Shown: positions 46,474 to 58,364, counted from the stretch's first letter. The stretch: 64,000 nt of DNA from Misgurnus anguillicaudatus (GCF_027580225.2 NC_073354.2:20419001-20483000), one strand, 5' to 3'. A program made the numbers and translations. Notes: a model not told the origin generated them from the letters alone.

Positions 46474-46480
<7 letters not shown>
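46220..46480. repeat. Dispersed fish repeat (TTGTGGGGACATTTG family)
   Basis: Contains CCAATTGTCCCCACAAAG, CCTTGTGGGGACATTTGTGA and the ACATGGAAACCAGAAATGTG end, then runs into a GT microsatellite. Its terminal 90 bp recurs at 23,880-23,990. Confidence 0.6.
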
Positions 46481-46610
<130 letters not shown>

Positions 46611-46911
46611 ATGAGAGCTAATGTACAGGTACACCAGTAACTGTACACCAGAGTACCAATGCAATCCTAACCAGACACCGTAAGCCAGACATTCCAAAAA
46701 GTGATGAGTGTGTGTGTAAGTTATATGCATATATGTGCACGGTGGGGTTCAAAAGTCTAAAAATTCTGAGAAACGTTCCTGTTTGGCTTTTTGAATGATT
46801 AAAAACGACATTTTTCAATACTAATTAACTGCATAATACAGTTACTGAAATGTTTATTAATTAATATGAATTAATTATTGTGAATTACTTAGCATTCGGT
46901 ATTGTTCTTGT

Positions 46912-47046
46912 AGCTCGCCTGGTAGTGCATAGCGTTAGTAGCACAAAAGGTCATGGGCTTGAACTTACTGACAAAATGTATAGCTTGAATGCAATGTAAG
47001 TTGTTTTGAATAGCAGCATCTGGCAAATGTATAAATAGAATGCAGA
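46912..47046 (+). repeat. tRNA-derived SINE, copy 3
   Basis: A-box-like TAGCTCGCCTGGTAGTGCA and a B-box-like GGGCTTGAAC; tail AGCATCTGGCAAATGTATAA. Diverged relative of copies 1, 2, 4 and 5. Confidence 0.75.
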
Positions 47047-47049
47047 TGT

Positions 47050-48035
47050 AAAATTTGGCCTGTATAAAATTTGCTTATTTATTTATTTAAAGTTGTGCAT
47101 TATGTTAAATAACTATATCACATAAAAAAAATAATTTTTTTTAGTTGAAATAAAATTATGAGCCACAGATTTCAGTTCCCTTCGACTTTTGGACCCTATA
47201 TGTATAGTATGGCCTACATCACATATGCATATATAAACAGAGCATGCGCAGGAGGCTATTTCAGGATGGGAGGTAACAAAATGCCCCATCCATGCTGGAT
47301 TTCCATGTTCTGTACCCTCTTTCTCCCTTTAAATCCTAGTCACCTTCCTCTTTCCTTCTCTCAGTTTGATTGTGAGTGCGGTTGGCACTGCTAAATTGGT
47401 AGTGCTAATCTGTGTGACGTGCATCTGACTTTACTCATGTGGATGTGAGGGAGTCCCAGGGAAACACTGTGACGACAACAGCTGGCTCATGCAGTTTACA
47501 GAGCATTCAGTTCCCTTCTGTAATAAAAATAATTTATGTCAGGGATTTTTATTTTTGTCAGCTGAATCCTTGACCTAAATTATTTACGAAGTACCTGATG
47601 AGAATATTTCAAACATGCTTAATTTGCAAGCATAACTTTAAAGAGCTGTGAATCAAACAATCAATTTTAACTTAACAACAATTTGTTATATAAAAGGTCA
47701 TCATACTTAAATGAACATCCTGCAAGTTTCAAAACAGAAAATGTCCGTGCAACTGAAATATAACAGTTTTTGGCACCAAGCCAGGAAAATGGTCTATTCA
47801 GGAATGTGCCGAAATATGACGTCAGAGTAGACTTGAAACACCTGCCCAAACCCAAATACAACGACCACTTTTGTAGCCCCGCCCACAGCTTTGCGTGACA
47901 CATGTGTGGGCCAGTGGCAAAGCAAACCATACAGTGTCTCAACAATCAGTAAACATGTCTTTAAAGATTGCCAAATGTAACCAAAATAACGTTTTTAAAA
48001 AAAATTCCTGAGACTTTTCTTTTGACGCCGTGAGT
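47050..48035. other. Upstream of the 48.3-kb transcription unit
   Basis: Contains a perfect CRE palindrome TGACGTCA (47,817-47,824) and a GC-box-like CCCCGCCC (47,877-47,884), 390-460 bp before the ATG at 48,276. Part of it (about 47,640-47,920) looks like a dispersed repeat, so the CRE may have arrived with that repeat. Confidence 0.35.
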
Positions 48036-48039
48036 AACC

Positions 48040-48144
48040 ATGGAAATGGAGTGTTCGGTTGTAAAGAACCGTCTGGGAAGAATACAGACGCTGGATAACC
48101 TTAACTCTGAGGCTCGGAACATAACATTAGGAATGCGTGGTTAA
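48040..48144 (+). other. Possible upstream open reading frame
   Basis: ATG in good context (ACCATGG) opens a 34-residue frame, MEMECSVVKNRLGRIQTLDN onward, ending TAA. It lies 130 bp before the candidate start of the next gene. It could be an upstream ORF in its leader, or part of a different first exon. Confidence 0.3.
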
Positions 48145-48275
48145 TGTTTGTTTTCGAAGAAGTTCCAGCTCGCGGGGGGTACTTTGTGTACTGCAGATTC
48201 ATTTGTAAAGAAGTCGATGCTGGATTTGCAGAGAGACTGTGATTAAAGGCACCACTAATATTGGATCTGACAAAA

Positions 48276-51200
48276 ATGTCACAGCAGTATAAACAGTAAG
48301 TAAAACATTTTACTTTATTTAAGATAACGTTACTCCGTTTCACTATTGCTTTGTAAGAGATGTCCTGTATGTTTGACTGTTTTAATTTACTAAAACATTA
48401 AACGATTAATAAAGGTGCAACACTTAACAATACAACTGTAATATAACGGTATATACAAAGTTAGTGATAAGGAAGGACTTGCCAGCCACAATTTAGATTC
48501 TGATGCCCGCTTACTGTGTTGTACACGGTTATTTAGGCAAGTTGCGTTTGAAAGGTCCAACACTCAACAAAGCTTTTGTATCATGTGTATCATCTTTAGC
48601 ACCCAGAATCTTTTGTGGCTCAAACATATGAAGGGTTTCGTTGCAAAACGAGATAAATCCATTTCGAACATTTTTGTCAAAACATGTTTATTATTATGTT
48701 ATCATGTTATTATTTTGTTTTATGGTGCTACTTAGCTGTATTTTTTAAGTTATGAAGGTTTAAATCTAAACAAAACAACTGCAGTTGAATTGAAATTAAT
48801 TGGAATGCACAACCAAAAAACGAGATTTCTGAACAATTAAAAAACGGTGGATATCTCGTTTTGCAACGAAACTCTTCATATGTGTCCGGCTGCTATTTTT
48901 ACACATTAATGTTTTTAAAACATTTCCCCACATGTAATGACGAGGAATGAAGCTTTACAATCATAGCAGTGGGCGTTTACTTCCAAGTCTTCAATGCGGC
49001 CCCCCCTTCAATTGAACCATTTCTTCAGAGAGCCACTAATCCATGTTACAAAATAGCCTATTTCTTATTGCTTTTGATGTTTTTGAATGTAAAAACCATG
49101 CCAAGATCATAAGTAGACCTCAGACAACAGTATTAAACAATAAAATCGACAGATTCAATGCCCCTTTAAAAACATTATTTATCATTCACTTTAAAGATTT
49201 TATAGGACCCAAAAAAGCTGAGCTGACATTCAGCTGAAACATTCAACAGGTGTAACCTGAGATGTTCACTTTTTGAGGGAACTAGCGCTGTCTCAACAAC
49301 GCTTTAGGAACGGTATACCAAGTGCAGCACTGACATGTAACTCATAGAACCAGACAAATGTGAGCAGAGAGTACCACCCTACCACCTCACAAACACCCTG
49401 AACTGAAGCTCCAAAACACAAGGTTCTAAAGGCAGCCATACCACCAGCAGAATGAGCCCCTATGTCTATGACCTCTGAGGGCAATCTGTGAAGGTTGTAA
49501 GCAAGAAAAATAGCCTTAACTATCCACTTGCTAAGAGTTTGCTTGGTCGCCTAAGGTGTTTCTTGGGCGAACCAAAGCATACAAAAAATTGCTCAGATCT
49601 CCATCACGAAGAGGATCTGTGTACAAAAGCATCCAGTGCTCGCACTGGACATACAAAATGAAGCTTCTCCTGCTTCTCATCCCTAAACGGGGGAAGACAG
49701 AAAGCCTGCAAGAACATTGGTCAGTACCTTAGGCACAAAACCAAGCCTAGGGTAGAGAAAAGCCTTGACCATCTCCAGTACAAGTTTTCAAGCGACTGAG
49801 CGACCAAGGGAACATGGTAGGTGAATACGACTGCTACATAGACCTTCAGTGTAGAAGGGGATAACCTTAAACCTATCCTGCAAAAACTCCCACATTGTGC
49901 CAACTGGGCAGTAAACTGGATCATGCAAATGTTTGGTGCACCATGAAGTGAAAACACTCCACTGGGCTGTCGAGAAGAGACACCAGGTCTTTGAACCATA
50001 TCCGGTTCAGCTAGAACAGGGCTAGCCGAACCCTGTTCATGCTAGACAAACCCTGTCGCATGCAAAGGATTCTCTCCAGAACTTTGAGGGGCAGAGTAAT
50101 CAGACGAAAGGCGTACAGGTGTAACCTCGCCCACAGGTGTACAAAACAAGCCCCAGCGATGTTTAATGTACAAGGGAAAACCAGAGAAGACAGTGAGTTA
50201 TCTCTCGAGACGCAAACAGATCCACTTCCTCTCAATAAAACCTTGTCCAAATGAGCTCCACCACCTTGGGTGGAGATGCCAGTCTCGGGCCTCAGCACAT
50301 GTATCAACAGGATGTCTGCTCCCTATTTCAGAGATCCGAGAATGTACACTTCTATGAGTGGAAGCAGTTTTCCTGGTGCACAAACCTTTTTGAGCGCAAA
50401 CCTCTCTGTTGATTAATGTATTAATGTATTAATGTTGACCAATATGCAATGGTCCAGAACATACGGTAGAAAATATTATCGGGCATGAAAGACTGCCAGC
50501 ATCTCCAGGCAGTTTATCTGCCAGCTGAGCTGATTGGCCTTCCATAATCTATGGCCCCAATGGCCTTCCATAACCACTCCCTAGCCTGTGAGGAATGCAT
50601 TGGTCGTAAGCATAATACAACAACCCCTGAGGCTCAGCACCAGCCCATGGGAAAGGAACCATGGCTTCTTTCATAATGCTAAGGCACGAAGACATCTGCA
50701 AGTGACCTTGATCATACAAAAAGGATTGCTCCTCGGGTTAAACCCCCTGGTTTTTATCCACCACTGTAATGGTCTCATGTGAACCAGCCTCAAAGGTAAC
50801 ACGTTGGATGCTCTAGCTGCACAGTGTGTGACTGGCCTAGTCTCATTTTGCCCACAGTTTGAAAAATGGAATCTATACGAGCAGGAGACAGTCAAGCCCA
50901 CATTGTAATTGAAACCCATACTACGTCCAAAAAGCGGTTCTTATAGCATGCTCTTCTTGGTGTTTAGTCTCATTCCCAGCCCTTTCATATGAGCAAGGAT
51001 AGCATCTCGATGTTCTGACTGGGCTAATATCAGCAAGTCATCGATGTAATTCAGAACATGGAACACAAAGCCAGTGCTACATCCATGCATTTTGTAAAAG
51101 TGCAGTGTTTGTGAGCTGGACAAGTACACTGAGCCCCCAAAAACGAACCGTGCATCTGAATACCAACCATAGCAGATGTAGTCCTAACAGGCTTAGTGGG

Positions 51201-53348
51201 GACTGCTGGGGGCTTAATGGATGATATAGCCAAGGGGGCTCGTGCGAGGTGTATAAGGCTTATCTTGTAAAAAGCGCTTGTACAATCTACTCTTGGGACG
51301 AGCGCATAGCTTCAGCCCGGTCACAGGGTTAGTGATCACCTCTAATAAAACCTCATATGTAGGGAATGCTGAGGGTGGATCTTTAATAACCCCCACATTA
51401 ACACTCATCACGTCCACCTTGGAGGACAGATGTACTGCAGAGCTCCCATGCTGCTCTTCGACCATGTCAAAGATTGAAATCAAACTTTAATGCTCCTAAT
51501 CTTATAATTATGAGACTTTAGCCTGGATTTCATAGACAGGGTCACAAATTGCTAAATAGATTTTCCTGCAAATTCAGGATAAAAATGAAATTATAAAATA
51601 AAATACGGACCTGCTTTTGTACTCAAAAACATGTCTGAGGAAATTAATTGAAAGACTTTTTGGCAGGCTTTCGTAGTGGACATGATTTCTCTTAAACATA
51701 TAAAAGAAATCCATTATGAATAGTGAATAGAGTTCATGCCGCTGCTCTGACATCATTGAGCACAAGACAAAGAAAGCAAGATGCCAAATTCTCTCTCAAT
51801 ATATACACAGTCACATGGTGAGACCTAACACTAAATTAACACGTCTGCACTCTGCACCCTCTCGTAATACAGAGCTGTCTAAATGAAACTTCTGCCCTCT
51901 ATGTGACTTACAGACAAAACTTTATATAAGCAAGCATTTATTTTCATTACTGCACGCTAAACCAAATTACTGTTACAACAAAAGTATACTTTTACTGCTA
52001 ACATAACACATGTCAATCTCTCTATACAGACACTGATTGTGGGGTAAATTTGAGTTGTGAATATCAATTTATTTTTTAGTGAAATCCTGATCTCTCTGTA
52101 GAGAGTAAGATGACTTATATGACAGCCACTAATAAGTCACTTATAAAGTTTATAATCACCTCATGCACTATATAAACAACCAAAGCAAATATATGTAATT
52201 AATATACGTGTTGTGTTAAATGCCACTTGAATGGAGGGGCAGATCATTGAAATTGCTGTCAAAAGCTGTCAAAGCTAACATGAAACAAGTTAGACAGTAA
52301 ACGACTGAACAGATTTACTCTTTGTACATTTACTCTTTTATACAAACTGCTCAGATTAGGACATTGATGATATTGATGTATTTACTGTACCTTACATATA
52401 CTATTACAATACTAAAATAAAGTAGTGTTCTTTCTGCACTCTCAGATAAAAGGTACAAAAATTGTTACCTTAAAGGTGCATACTTGTACCTCAAAGGTAT
52501 TTATACCAAAAACGTACATATTAGGACCTTCTTAAAATGTACCATCCTAGTGACAACTTTTGTAGCTTTTATTCTGACACTATGTACAGTATGACATCAC
52601 TGTGAAGAACACAAGAGTGCACAAGAGTTTTATGAGTGTATGTTATAGTAATCTTGATTGTAACATGAAATGTTTGCATCACCAAATAAAATTCTTATTT
52701 TAAACAGATTTTTTGCTCAGTACAGAAAAATTTGAGATGTATGGAACTTGAGCAAACGTCTATTGATTTACATTTAAATTTATTGATGTCGAGAATTTAA
52801 CAGAGATTAAAAATTGATTTGTGATTTTTCTTTCCTGTGCGTTTAATCAATTTATTAACAGTACAGTTTAATTATTAAAGTGATTCTTTATTGTGATAAT
52901 TTAAAGTGATAATTGAATGTAAATGCTGCAAAACAATGCCTTAGGCTATGTGCTATATGTCGTGTCACTTTTTGTATAATATTTCTAGTTTAGGCTCTCC
53001 TCGTATAATAATTGTTAAAGATATGTAAATAAAAATTGCACATGGATTCAATATATATTTTAACAATGAAAATCTCAGAAAGATCTTGAAAACAGCTCTT
53101 TTAAAAACTAAGCAAAATAAATAAATTTCGATCAAAACAAAACATATGATGAAAAATTTATTTCAAAGTCCAGATGAGTCTTTGCAGTCCGTCAGATATT
53201 ATATACATTAGAAGAAATAAAAAAATGAATATCAACGCTATGTGATTCAGTTGTATTTCTTAACCTATTTCTTTTGTGCACCACTAGGTTTAGTCATAAA
53301 GAAGATGCACATTGGCGTATGAGCATGAAGAATAAAGCACAAAATAAG
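48276..53348 (+). CDS. Unrecognised gene, first two candidate coding exons (partial)
   Basis: Exon a, 48,276-48,295, encodes MSQQYK plus two bases of a Gln codon and ends at a strong donor, GTAAGT. Exon b, 53,288-53,348, follows acceptor CACTAG, starts with the one base needed to complete Gln, and encodes FSHKEDAHWRMSMKNKAQNK before donor GTATTA. Phases agree and the joined frame stays open, giving 27 residues. The peptide is charged and I do not recognise it. Later exons are not identified. The intron carries a DIRS-like relic on the opposite strand. Support is splice signals and phase only; a chance pairing is possible. Confidence 0.35.
48624..48884. mobile_element. Short MITE with 35-bp inverted ends
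   Basis: Left ACATATGAAGGGTTTCGTTG with CAAAACGAGATA; right TATCTCGTTTTGCAACGAAA then CTCTTCATATGTGT. No TSD assigned. Confidence 0.8.
49262..51490 (-). mobile_element. DIRS1-like tyrosine-recombinase retroelement, degenerate
   Basis: Minus-strand frames, broken by stops and shifts, show a reverse-transcriptase core HVLNYIDDLLILAQSEHRD (YIDD box near 51,048-51,037). About 1.5 kb downstream there is a tyrosine-recombinase end, GAHSAGGMAAFRTLCFGASV onward, finishing WFYELHV with the candidate nucleophile Tyr near 49,346. The order RT then recombinase, with the LDD/IDD-ILAQSE style, is that of DIRS1 elements in fish. The HSTRG-like box of active relatives reads HSAGG here, so the catalytic Arg is lost. 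The copy is inactive and 5'-incomplete. Confidence 0.82.
51491..52436. other. Unique AT-rich DNA
   Basis: No coding exon or inverted-repeat element recognised. Confidence 0.4.
52437..52582. mobile_element. GGTAC-repeat MITE, copy 3
   Basis: CACTCTCAGATAAAAGGTAC at the left; TACCTCAAAGGTATTTATACC inside; CTAGTGACAACTTTTGTAGC at the right. Confidence 0.65.
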
Positions 53349-53410
53349 GTATTAAAAATTAGTTAATTTTACGTTGACATGAAAATCTTATTTTAATTCA
53401 CAAAAATACA

Positions 53411-53571
53411 CTGTAAAAAATGCACTCAAATTTTTAAGTATCAATTTTGATTTACAAGTCATCTTTGATTTTATCTTGACTTAGTGATATGTTGCTGTAC
53501 GTATACAATAAATTGGTATTAGCTCAATTTATCTCAACTTTAATTTATAAAATTTAGTCTAAATGACTTAA
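53411..53571. mobile_element. AT-rich MITE (CACTGTAAAAAATG end)
   Basis: Begins CACTGTAAAAAATGCACTC with TTTACAAGTCATCTTTGATT. Similar motif order (GATTTACAAGTCATTTTAAT, GAGTTGCTGTAACTTATA) is at 61,360-61,572. Ends are weak. Confidence 0.45.
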
Positions 53572-53784
53572 TTACACTCTAAAAAATGGCTGTAATTTTG
53601 CAGCTGGTTGCCAGTAACTTACTGTAGAAGATAAAGTCAAAAAATGGTATATGTTCATTTAACTTTAAACAAAATGTTGCCAGTAAATAACATAAATGTA
53701 AAATGTACAGTAAGTTACTGGCAGCTAGTTGCCAGTAACACCCATTAATACTGTAATTTCTACAGACATTTTTTACAGTGTATA
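53572..53784. mobile_element. MITE with TTACTGGCA palindrome, copy 2
   Basis: Begins ACACTCTAAAAAATGGCTG and ends CATTTTTTACAGTGT. Inner inverted blocks GCTGGTTGCCAGTAACTTAC and GTAAGTTACTGGCAGCTAG. Relatives at 20,868 and 63,822. Confidence 0.75.
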
Positions 53785-53879
53785 CTTAAAAATGTATGTG
53801 CAAAAAAAACATTTTACAGTGTAGTGTGGATTCGTTAAGATAAAGAAAATATTTTTTAAATATATATTTTAAGTTTTAC

Positions 53880-54008
53880 CTGTATGCCAGCCCATGGCGT
53901 TTCAGGTGAAATTCGTTTTTTCCTCTTGTATGCAAATAAACTCCAAAATGGCCTCCATAGCAAGGATGCAACTAAACACACACTGCCCACAATCCAGAGG
54001 TCCTTATC
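53880..54008 (-). CDS. Membrane-segment exon of the unrecognised minus-strand gene
   Basis: Symmetric 43-codon exon. Hydrophobic stretch LWIVGSVCLVASLLW followed by aromatic residues (PFWSLFAY) and a KRKKR stop-transfer-like cluster. Strong acceptor CCTTCTTGCAG. Confidence 0.5.
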
Positions 54009-57000
54009 CTGCAAGAAGGTATCCATGGCAACAACATTTACACCCCACAGGCCTGCTCAAATCTACAACCTATTCCTATACTCTTTTCCTCTTGAACTCC
54101 GTTGTAGCAGTATATCTAGCGTTGTTTCTTTCTCTTACTCTCTCCCTCTCTCTCTTTTTCTGTCTCTTTCGTTCTTTTAATCCTGCTCTGGTTGTTGACA
54201 TCAGCACTGCAGGGAAGCTACAGATTACGAAAGGTGGACAGATAGAGTGAACACGGCTATGAGGAGAGAACGCCTCCGCCCCCCACCCCATCCATAAAAG
54301 GTGAAAACATCTGCCAGTCAGCAAGACGAGAAGCGAACAGGTGGCTTCACAGCAACGGAGGGCAGTTAGCAGAACTCAATGTATCCTTTAACATTAGACA
54401 CAGCACTTAAAGTTCCTGCACACACACAATGGGGTGACAGATGCATGGTCTGTATAACCTGACACATATACAGTGTTGCTATGTAAAGCACACAACGGGA
54501 CAGAACATCAGAAATGCCAACTTATCAAAGATTCGGCACCCATGTCTGCTATAGGCAGACCGGAGATATGTGCACGTGCGGGCTGACATTCAGACAAACA
54601 CTCACAACTATTCACAACATGGATGACTGATCCAAGGCTGTGTAATCAGACTCACAGGGGTACAGCAGCAGAAGCAGTCTGATTTAAATAGACTGGAGGT
54701 CTTAAGTTACTCCTATCTGCTTTGCACTGGAGGTCATTTGGCCCGCAGCGTGTAATAAAATAAATCTGTATTGATTTACTTGACATGTTGGCATTCCAGT
54801 GAATTACAGTCTAGAAATTAAGTAAACTTGTGAAAATGTGACATGAGGTGAAAATCGTAGCAGACACACTTGGAAAATGAAGAATCAATAGCACGCTTTA
54901 TATTTTTTGTCCTCTTATCTTTGCTCTCTTCTGTTTGACCTTACTTCTGTTCATCAATTAAGCAGTACATTTTGTTTAAAATGTAGTCCAAATCTTTGGT
55001 ATTAATTTTTCTTTATTAATAAGTTTTCCATATTTTAATAAACTCACCAAAACTATGAAATCACACAAATGTAACTGTAAATGTAAAAATAAAATAAAGA
55101 AAAGTTACATTTTAGCATCTTAAATGTATAATTCATCCAAAAATGAAAATAATATGTTAATTAAATCGTTCTCTGATATTTACAAAGAAGGTATGTGCCT
55201 TTGTTAAGTACAAAAGTTATCCAGAGATGGTTGAACATCTCCATTTACAACCCTAGGGTTTACCTAAATTAAATGGTCTATTATTACCTTATTTGAAAGG
55301 GTCATCAATAGACCTTATGCGTGTTTGCAAACAGAGATGACGTTTTTTGTGGGCGGAGCCCAACTGGTGGCAGAAAGTGACAGCTCCGCAATAGGGTGTT
55401 TTAGCATTAAACTGTGATTTTTGTGTTCTGTCGAAGTCTGTTTCATCTATATTTCTCTTAAAGGGAAATTCCGCCTTGAAATGATCCTAGGGTTAATAAC
55501 AAACGTGTACCGAGTTCGACCGTTCACTGGAGTTTGTTTTCATGCTAGTCTAACGTGACCAGTGTTATTGCTAAACGCAAATTAGCATGTTATGGTAGCC
55601 CTCCGGGCACCAGTGCACCAAAAACGAAATCGCCAAGTCCATACCACCAACAATGCTCAAAATAACCCCACACTTACACTGTAGCACAATGAGGGTCTCT
55701 ATATGTAAACCGAAGCATTGAGAACTTTGCAAGTGTACAGGCAGTTTATTAAAAAGAAACATTTACCGTTCACGTCTGGATCACATATCCATGCGGGCGC
55801 CATCTTGGGAAAACTGAACTCTCGCGTGAAAGCACAACACCTGTTCAGGGCAACAACGTTTCACGCGAGAGTTTAGTTTTCCCAAGATGGCGCCCGCATG
55901 GATATGTGATCCAGACGTGAACGGTAAATGTTTCTTTTTAATAAACTGCCTGCACACTTGCAAAGCTCCCAATGCCTCGGCCCACATACAGAGACCCCCA
56001 CTGTGCCACAGTGCAAGTGTGGGGTTATTTTGAGCATTATTAGTAGTATAGACATAGCGATTTCGTTTTTAATGCACTGATGCCCCGAAGGCTACCATAA
56101 CATGCTAATTTGCGTTTAGCAATAACACTGGTCACGTTAGACTAGCATGAAAACAAACTCCAGTGAACGGTCGAACTCGGTACACGTTTGTTATTAACCC
56201 TAGGATCATTTCAAGGCGGAATTTCCCTTTAAGTGTAATGTTTCTTATAACGTTTTCACCAAGTTACGTTTATTTTTTAAATAAATTAAAAGTTTAAATG
56301 GCTTACAAGATCAGATACAAGGATTTTACTAGAATGTTTCTCATTACTAAAAATATATTTTAAAACCTCAAACCTTAAAGCAAATATATTTCCTTTTGCC
56401 TTTCTATATTTGCATTTATGCATTTGTCTGACACTTATCCAAAGCGACTTACAGTGCATTCAAGTTACTTCCATAGTAGGAATAAAAAAATATGATGGAA
56501 TTTAATGGGTACCGTCAACTGTGTGCTTACATCATTTATCAAAATATTTTCTTCATCATTTATCATGAAACTTCCAAAATATTTTTTTCCTACTATGGAA
56601 GTCAATGGTCACTATCTGCTGTGTGTTTACCATCATTTCTCAAAATATTTTATTTTGTGTTCATCAGAAAAAAAGAAATTCATACAGGTTTAGAACAACA
56701 TGAGGAGGACTAAATGATGACAGAATTTTCATTTTAAAGTGAACTATCCCTTTAAATCAGTATGTGTGCTTTGGCAATCAAACCTAGGACCTCTGAGCTG
56801 CTAACGCAATGCTCTACCAATTAAACCACAGGACATATACCAACAAGTAGCAAACAGGTTTTTAAAGTGGGCTATATTTAAATTATTGTTCCTGCCCTAA
56901 AAACCAAATGCTTGGCAGTACATATTTTAGAAAATCACCAACGTTGTACCATCTCTGTTTGGTGGTTCAAGCAAGCAATGCAAGATTAACTGGCGCCCCC

Positions 57001-58364
57001 TGCTGTAACCTCAGCGTGTTTACACTTTGTCACCTGCATATTTATGGTATGCATCATCTTATTTAAAGTGCTAAATGTATTTGGGCATGCAGGCATGTGT
57101 GTTTGTATGGTCTGTACTGTGTGTTAAAGTGTGTATATTGAATGTCTATAAAAATAGAATGCAGAATTTGTGTGACACTTGAAAGTACAGAAAAAGTGAC
57201 TTAGATGATCGGTTTCATTTAAAACAAAAGTCTGCCACGTTGTTGTGCACCACAAAGAAATTTCGTAATTCTGTGGTTTGTGAAAATGAACAGGAAATGT
57301 ATGTACAGTAATTGTGATAATTCAGCCCCCCCTATTGGCAGGCACTAAACAATACAACAACAAATCTCTCTCTGTCTCTCTCTCTCTCTCTCCATGTAAA
57401 AGTAAAGCAAGATGCCTGGGATGCCTGGTTTCCTTTACTGTATATATAGAATTTATAGGTAAGGCATGGGGGTTTGTTTATCAGTATTCATAAATTAATA
57501 AATAATTATTTCTAAAGACCTCTAAATGTCACCTTATGGACTTGTTTTACATTAGCAATATTCCATGAATATAAAAGTCACTTTAATGCATTAATATGGA
57601 CTAAATCCTTAACCATCAAGAAATTTAAATTAAATTTTTTTTAACTGTATACATGTACTGTATTAATATAAACATTAAAACCAGATTTACTATTTAATTA
57701 TAGGAAACTACATGCAAAATAATGTTAATAAAATGCAGTTGATTTCAGTAGAGGCCAGACTGCCAATGTTGAAATTTAAAGGCAAACTTGATAAAAGGGT
57801 ACAAGTATGTGTGTCTGATACAAGTATGCCTGCGTGTGTGCGTTTATTCTTGTTCTGGAGCAGGGCTTATTAAAGTGGGGTCCGGGGACCCCTGGTGGTC
57901 CTCAATGCTTAGCCAGGGGGTCAGGATTTTTTTTTTATAAATTAATTATTAATATAATTATTTTGTATTATTAAAAAATATTTTTTCTGTGCTATGGGGA
58001 CCATCTACAAACTATGTCAGTCTAGCTACTGTTCATTTGAAAAAAACTTTAAGAAAATGTAAAGTATAACTGTTGAGTCCAAATGTAATCTGTACAAAAC
58101 AAGCCCCCTAAAAACACATACCCTGAATTAACGTGATTCAAGAGAAAATTCTATTTTGGGAATAAAACAAGTGTAAAAATATGCTTTATGGTAATGGGCT
58201 TAACTGTTTAAGGTTTATGGGGTCTTGGTTATTTCTAGAGAGTTACCTGAACAGGTTTGAGCTCCCAGTAGCACCGCATTGCCTCCACTCGTTCAAGATG
58301 GTGAAAAAGCGTCAGTCGATTCATCCCAAGCTCCATGACTCGTGACTCCTCCCCCTCCATACCC
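53880..58364 (-). CDS. Unrecognised gene with one membrane segment, two internal exons (partial)
   Basis: Exon m, 58,364-58,247 (118 bp, acceptor AACAG, donor GTAACT), ends in phase 0 and encodes MEGEESRVMELGMNRLTLFH then HLERVEAMRCYWELKPVQ. Exon n, 54,008-53,880 (129 bp, acceptor CTTGCAG, donor GTAAAA), is phase 0-0. It encodes DKDLWIVGSVCLVASLLWRP, FWSLFAYKRKKRIS and PETPWAGIQ. Joined, they give a short charged, possibly helical region, then about 20 hydrophobic residues, then KRKKR. That pattern fits a single-pass protein with its basic side cytosolic. Earlier and later exons were not found. I do not recognise the family. Confidence 0.5.
54030..55457. other. Intron between the two minus-strand exons, proximal part
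   Basis: Contains a CTCTCTCTTTTTCTGTCTC pyrimidine run (54,135-54,175) and otherwise no recognised feature. A GC-richer stretch at 54,240-54,360 has no coding support. Confidence 0.35.
55458..56232. mobile_element. Fold-back MITE, 775 bp, near-perfect arms
   Basis: Begins TTAAAGGGAAATTCCGCCTT and ends AAGGCGGAATTTCCCTTTAA. The arms (each about 380 bp) match almost base for base, including GGGTTAATAACAAACGTG, CTAGTCTAACGTGACCAGTG and ATTAGCATGTTATGGTAGCC. The few differences include two small changes near 55,640 and 56,040. High arm identity suggests a young or gene-converted copy. Confidence 0.93.
56409..56835 (-). repeat. tRNA-derived SINE, copy 4, split by a MITE
   Basis: The tail (ATGCATTTGTCTGACACTTA and TCCAAAGCGACTTACAGTGC) is at 56,409-56,465. 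The head, with B-box complement GCAATCAAACCTAGGACC and A-box complement GCTCTACCAATTAAACCAC, is at 56,756-56,835. They are separated by the element at 56,466-56,755. Confidence 0.8.
56466..56755. mobile_element. MITE inserted into a SINE
   Basis: Right end AAAGTGAACTATCCCTTTAA. The interior holds inverted CTTCCATAGTAGG and CCTACTATGGAAG, as in the element at 21,752-22,062. The left end is less clear. Confidence 0.7.
56836..58246. other. Intronic/unique DNA with minor repeats
   Basis: Short CT run at 57,366-57,392. A hAT-like terminus (GGGCTTATTAAAGTGGGGTC and CGGGGACCCCTGGTGG) lies at 57,865-57,905. No exon seen. Confidence 0.4.
58247..58364 (-). CDS. Upstream exon of the unrecognised minus-strand gene
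   Basis: One base completing a codon, then GMEGEESRVMELGMNRLTLF and onward to ELKPVQ. No stop in the coding frame; the base composition is GC-richer than its surroundings. Acceptor preceded by TGTTTTTGATAACAG. Confidence 0.5.
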
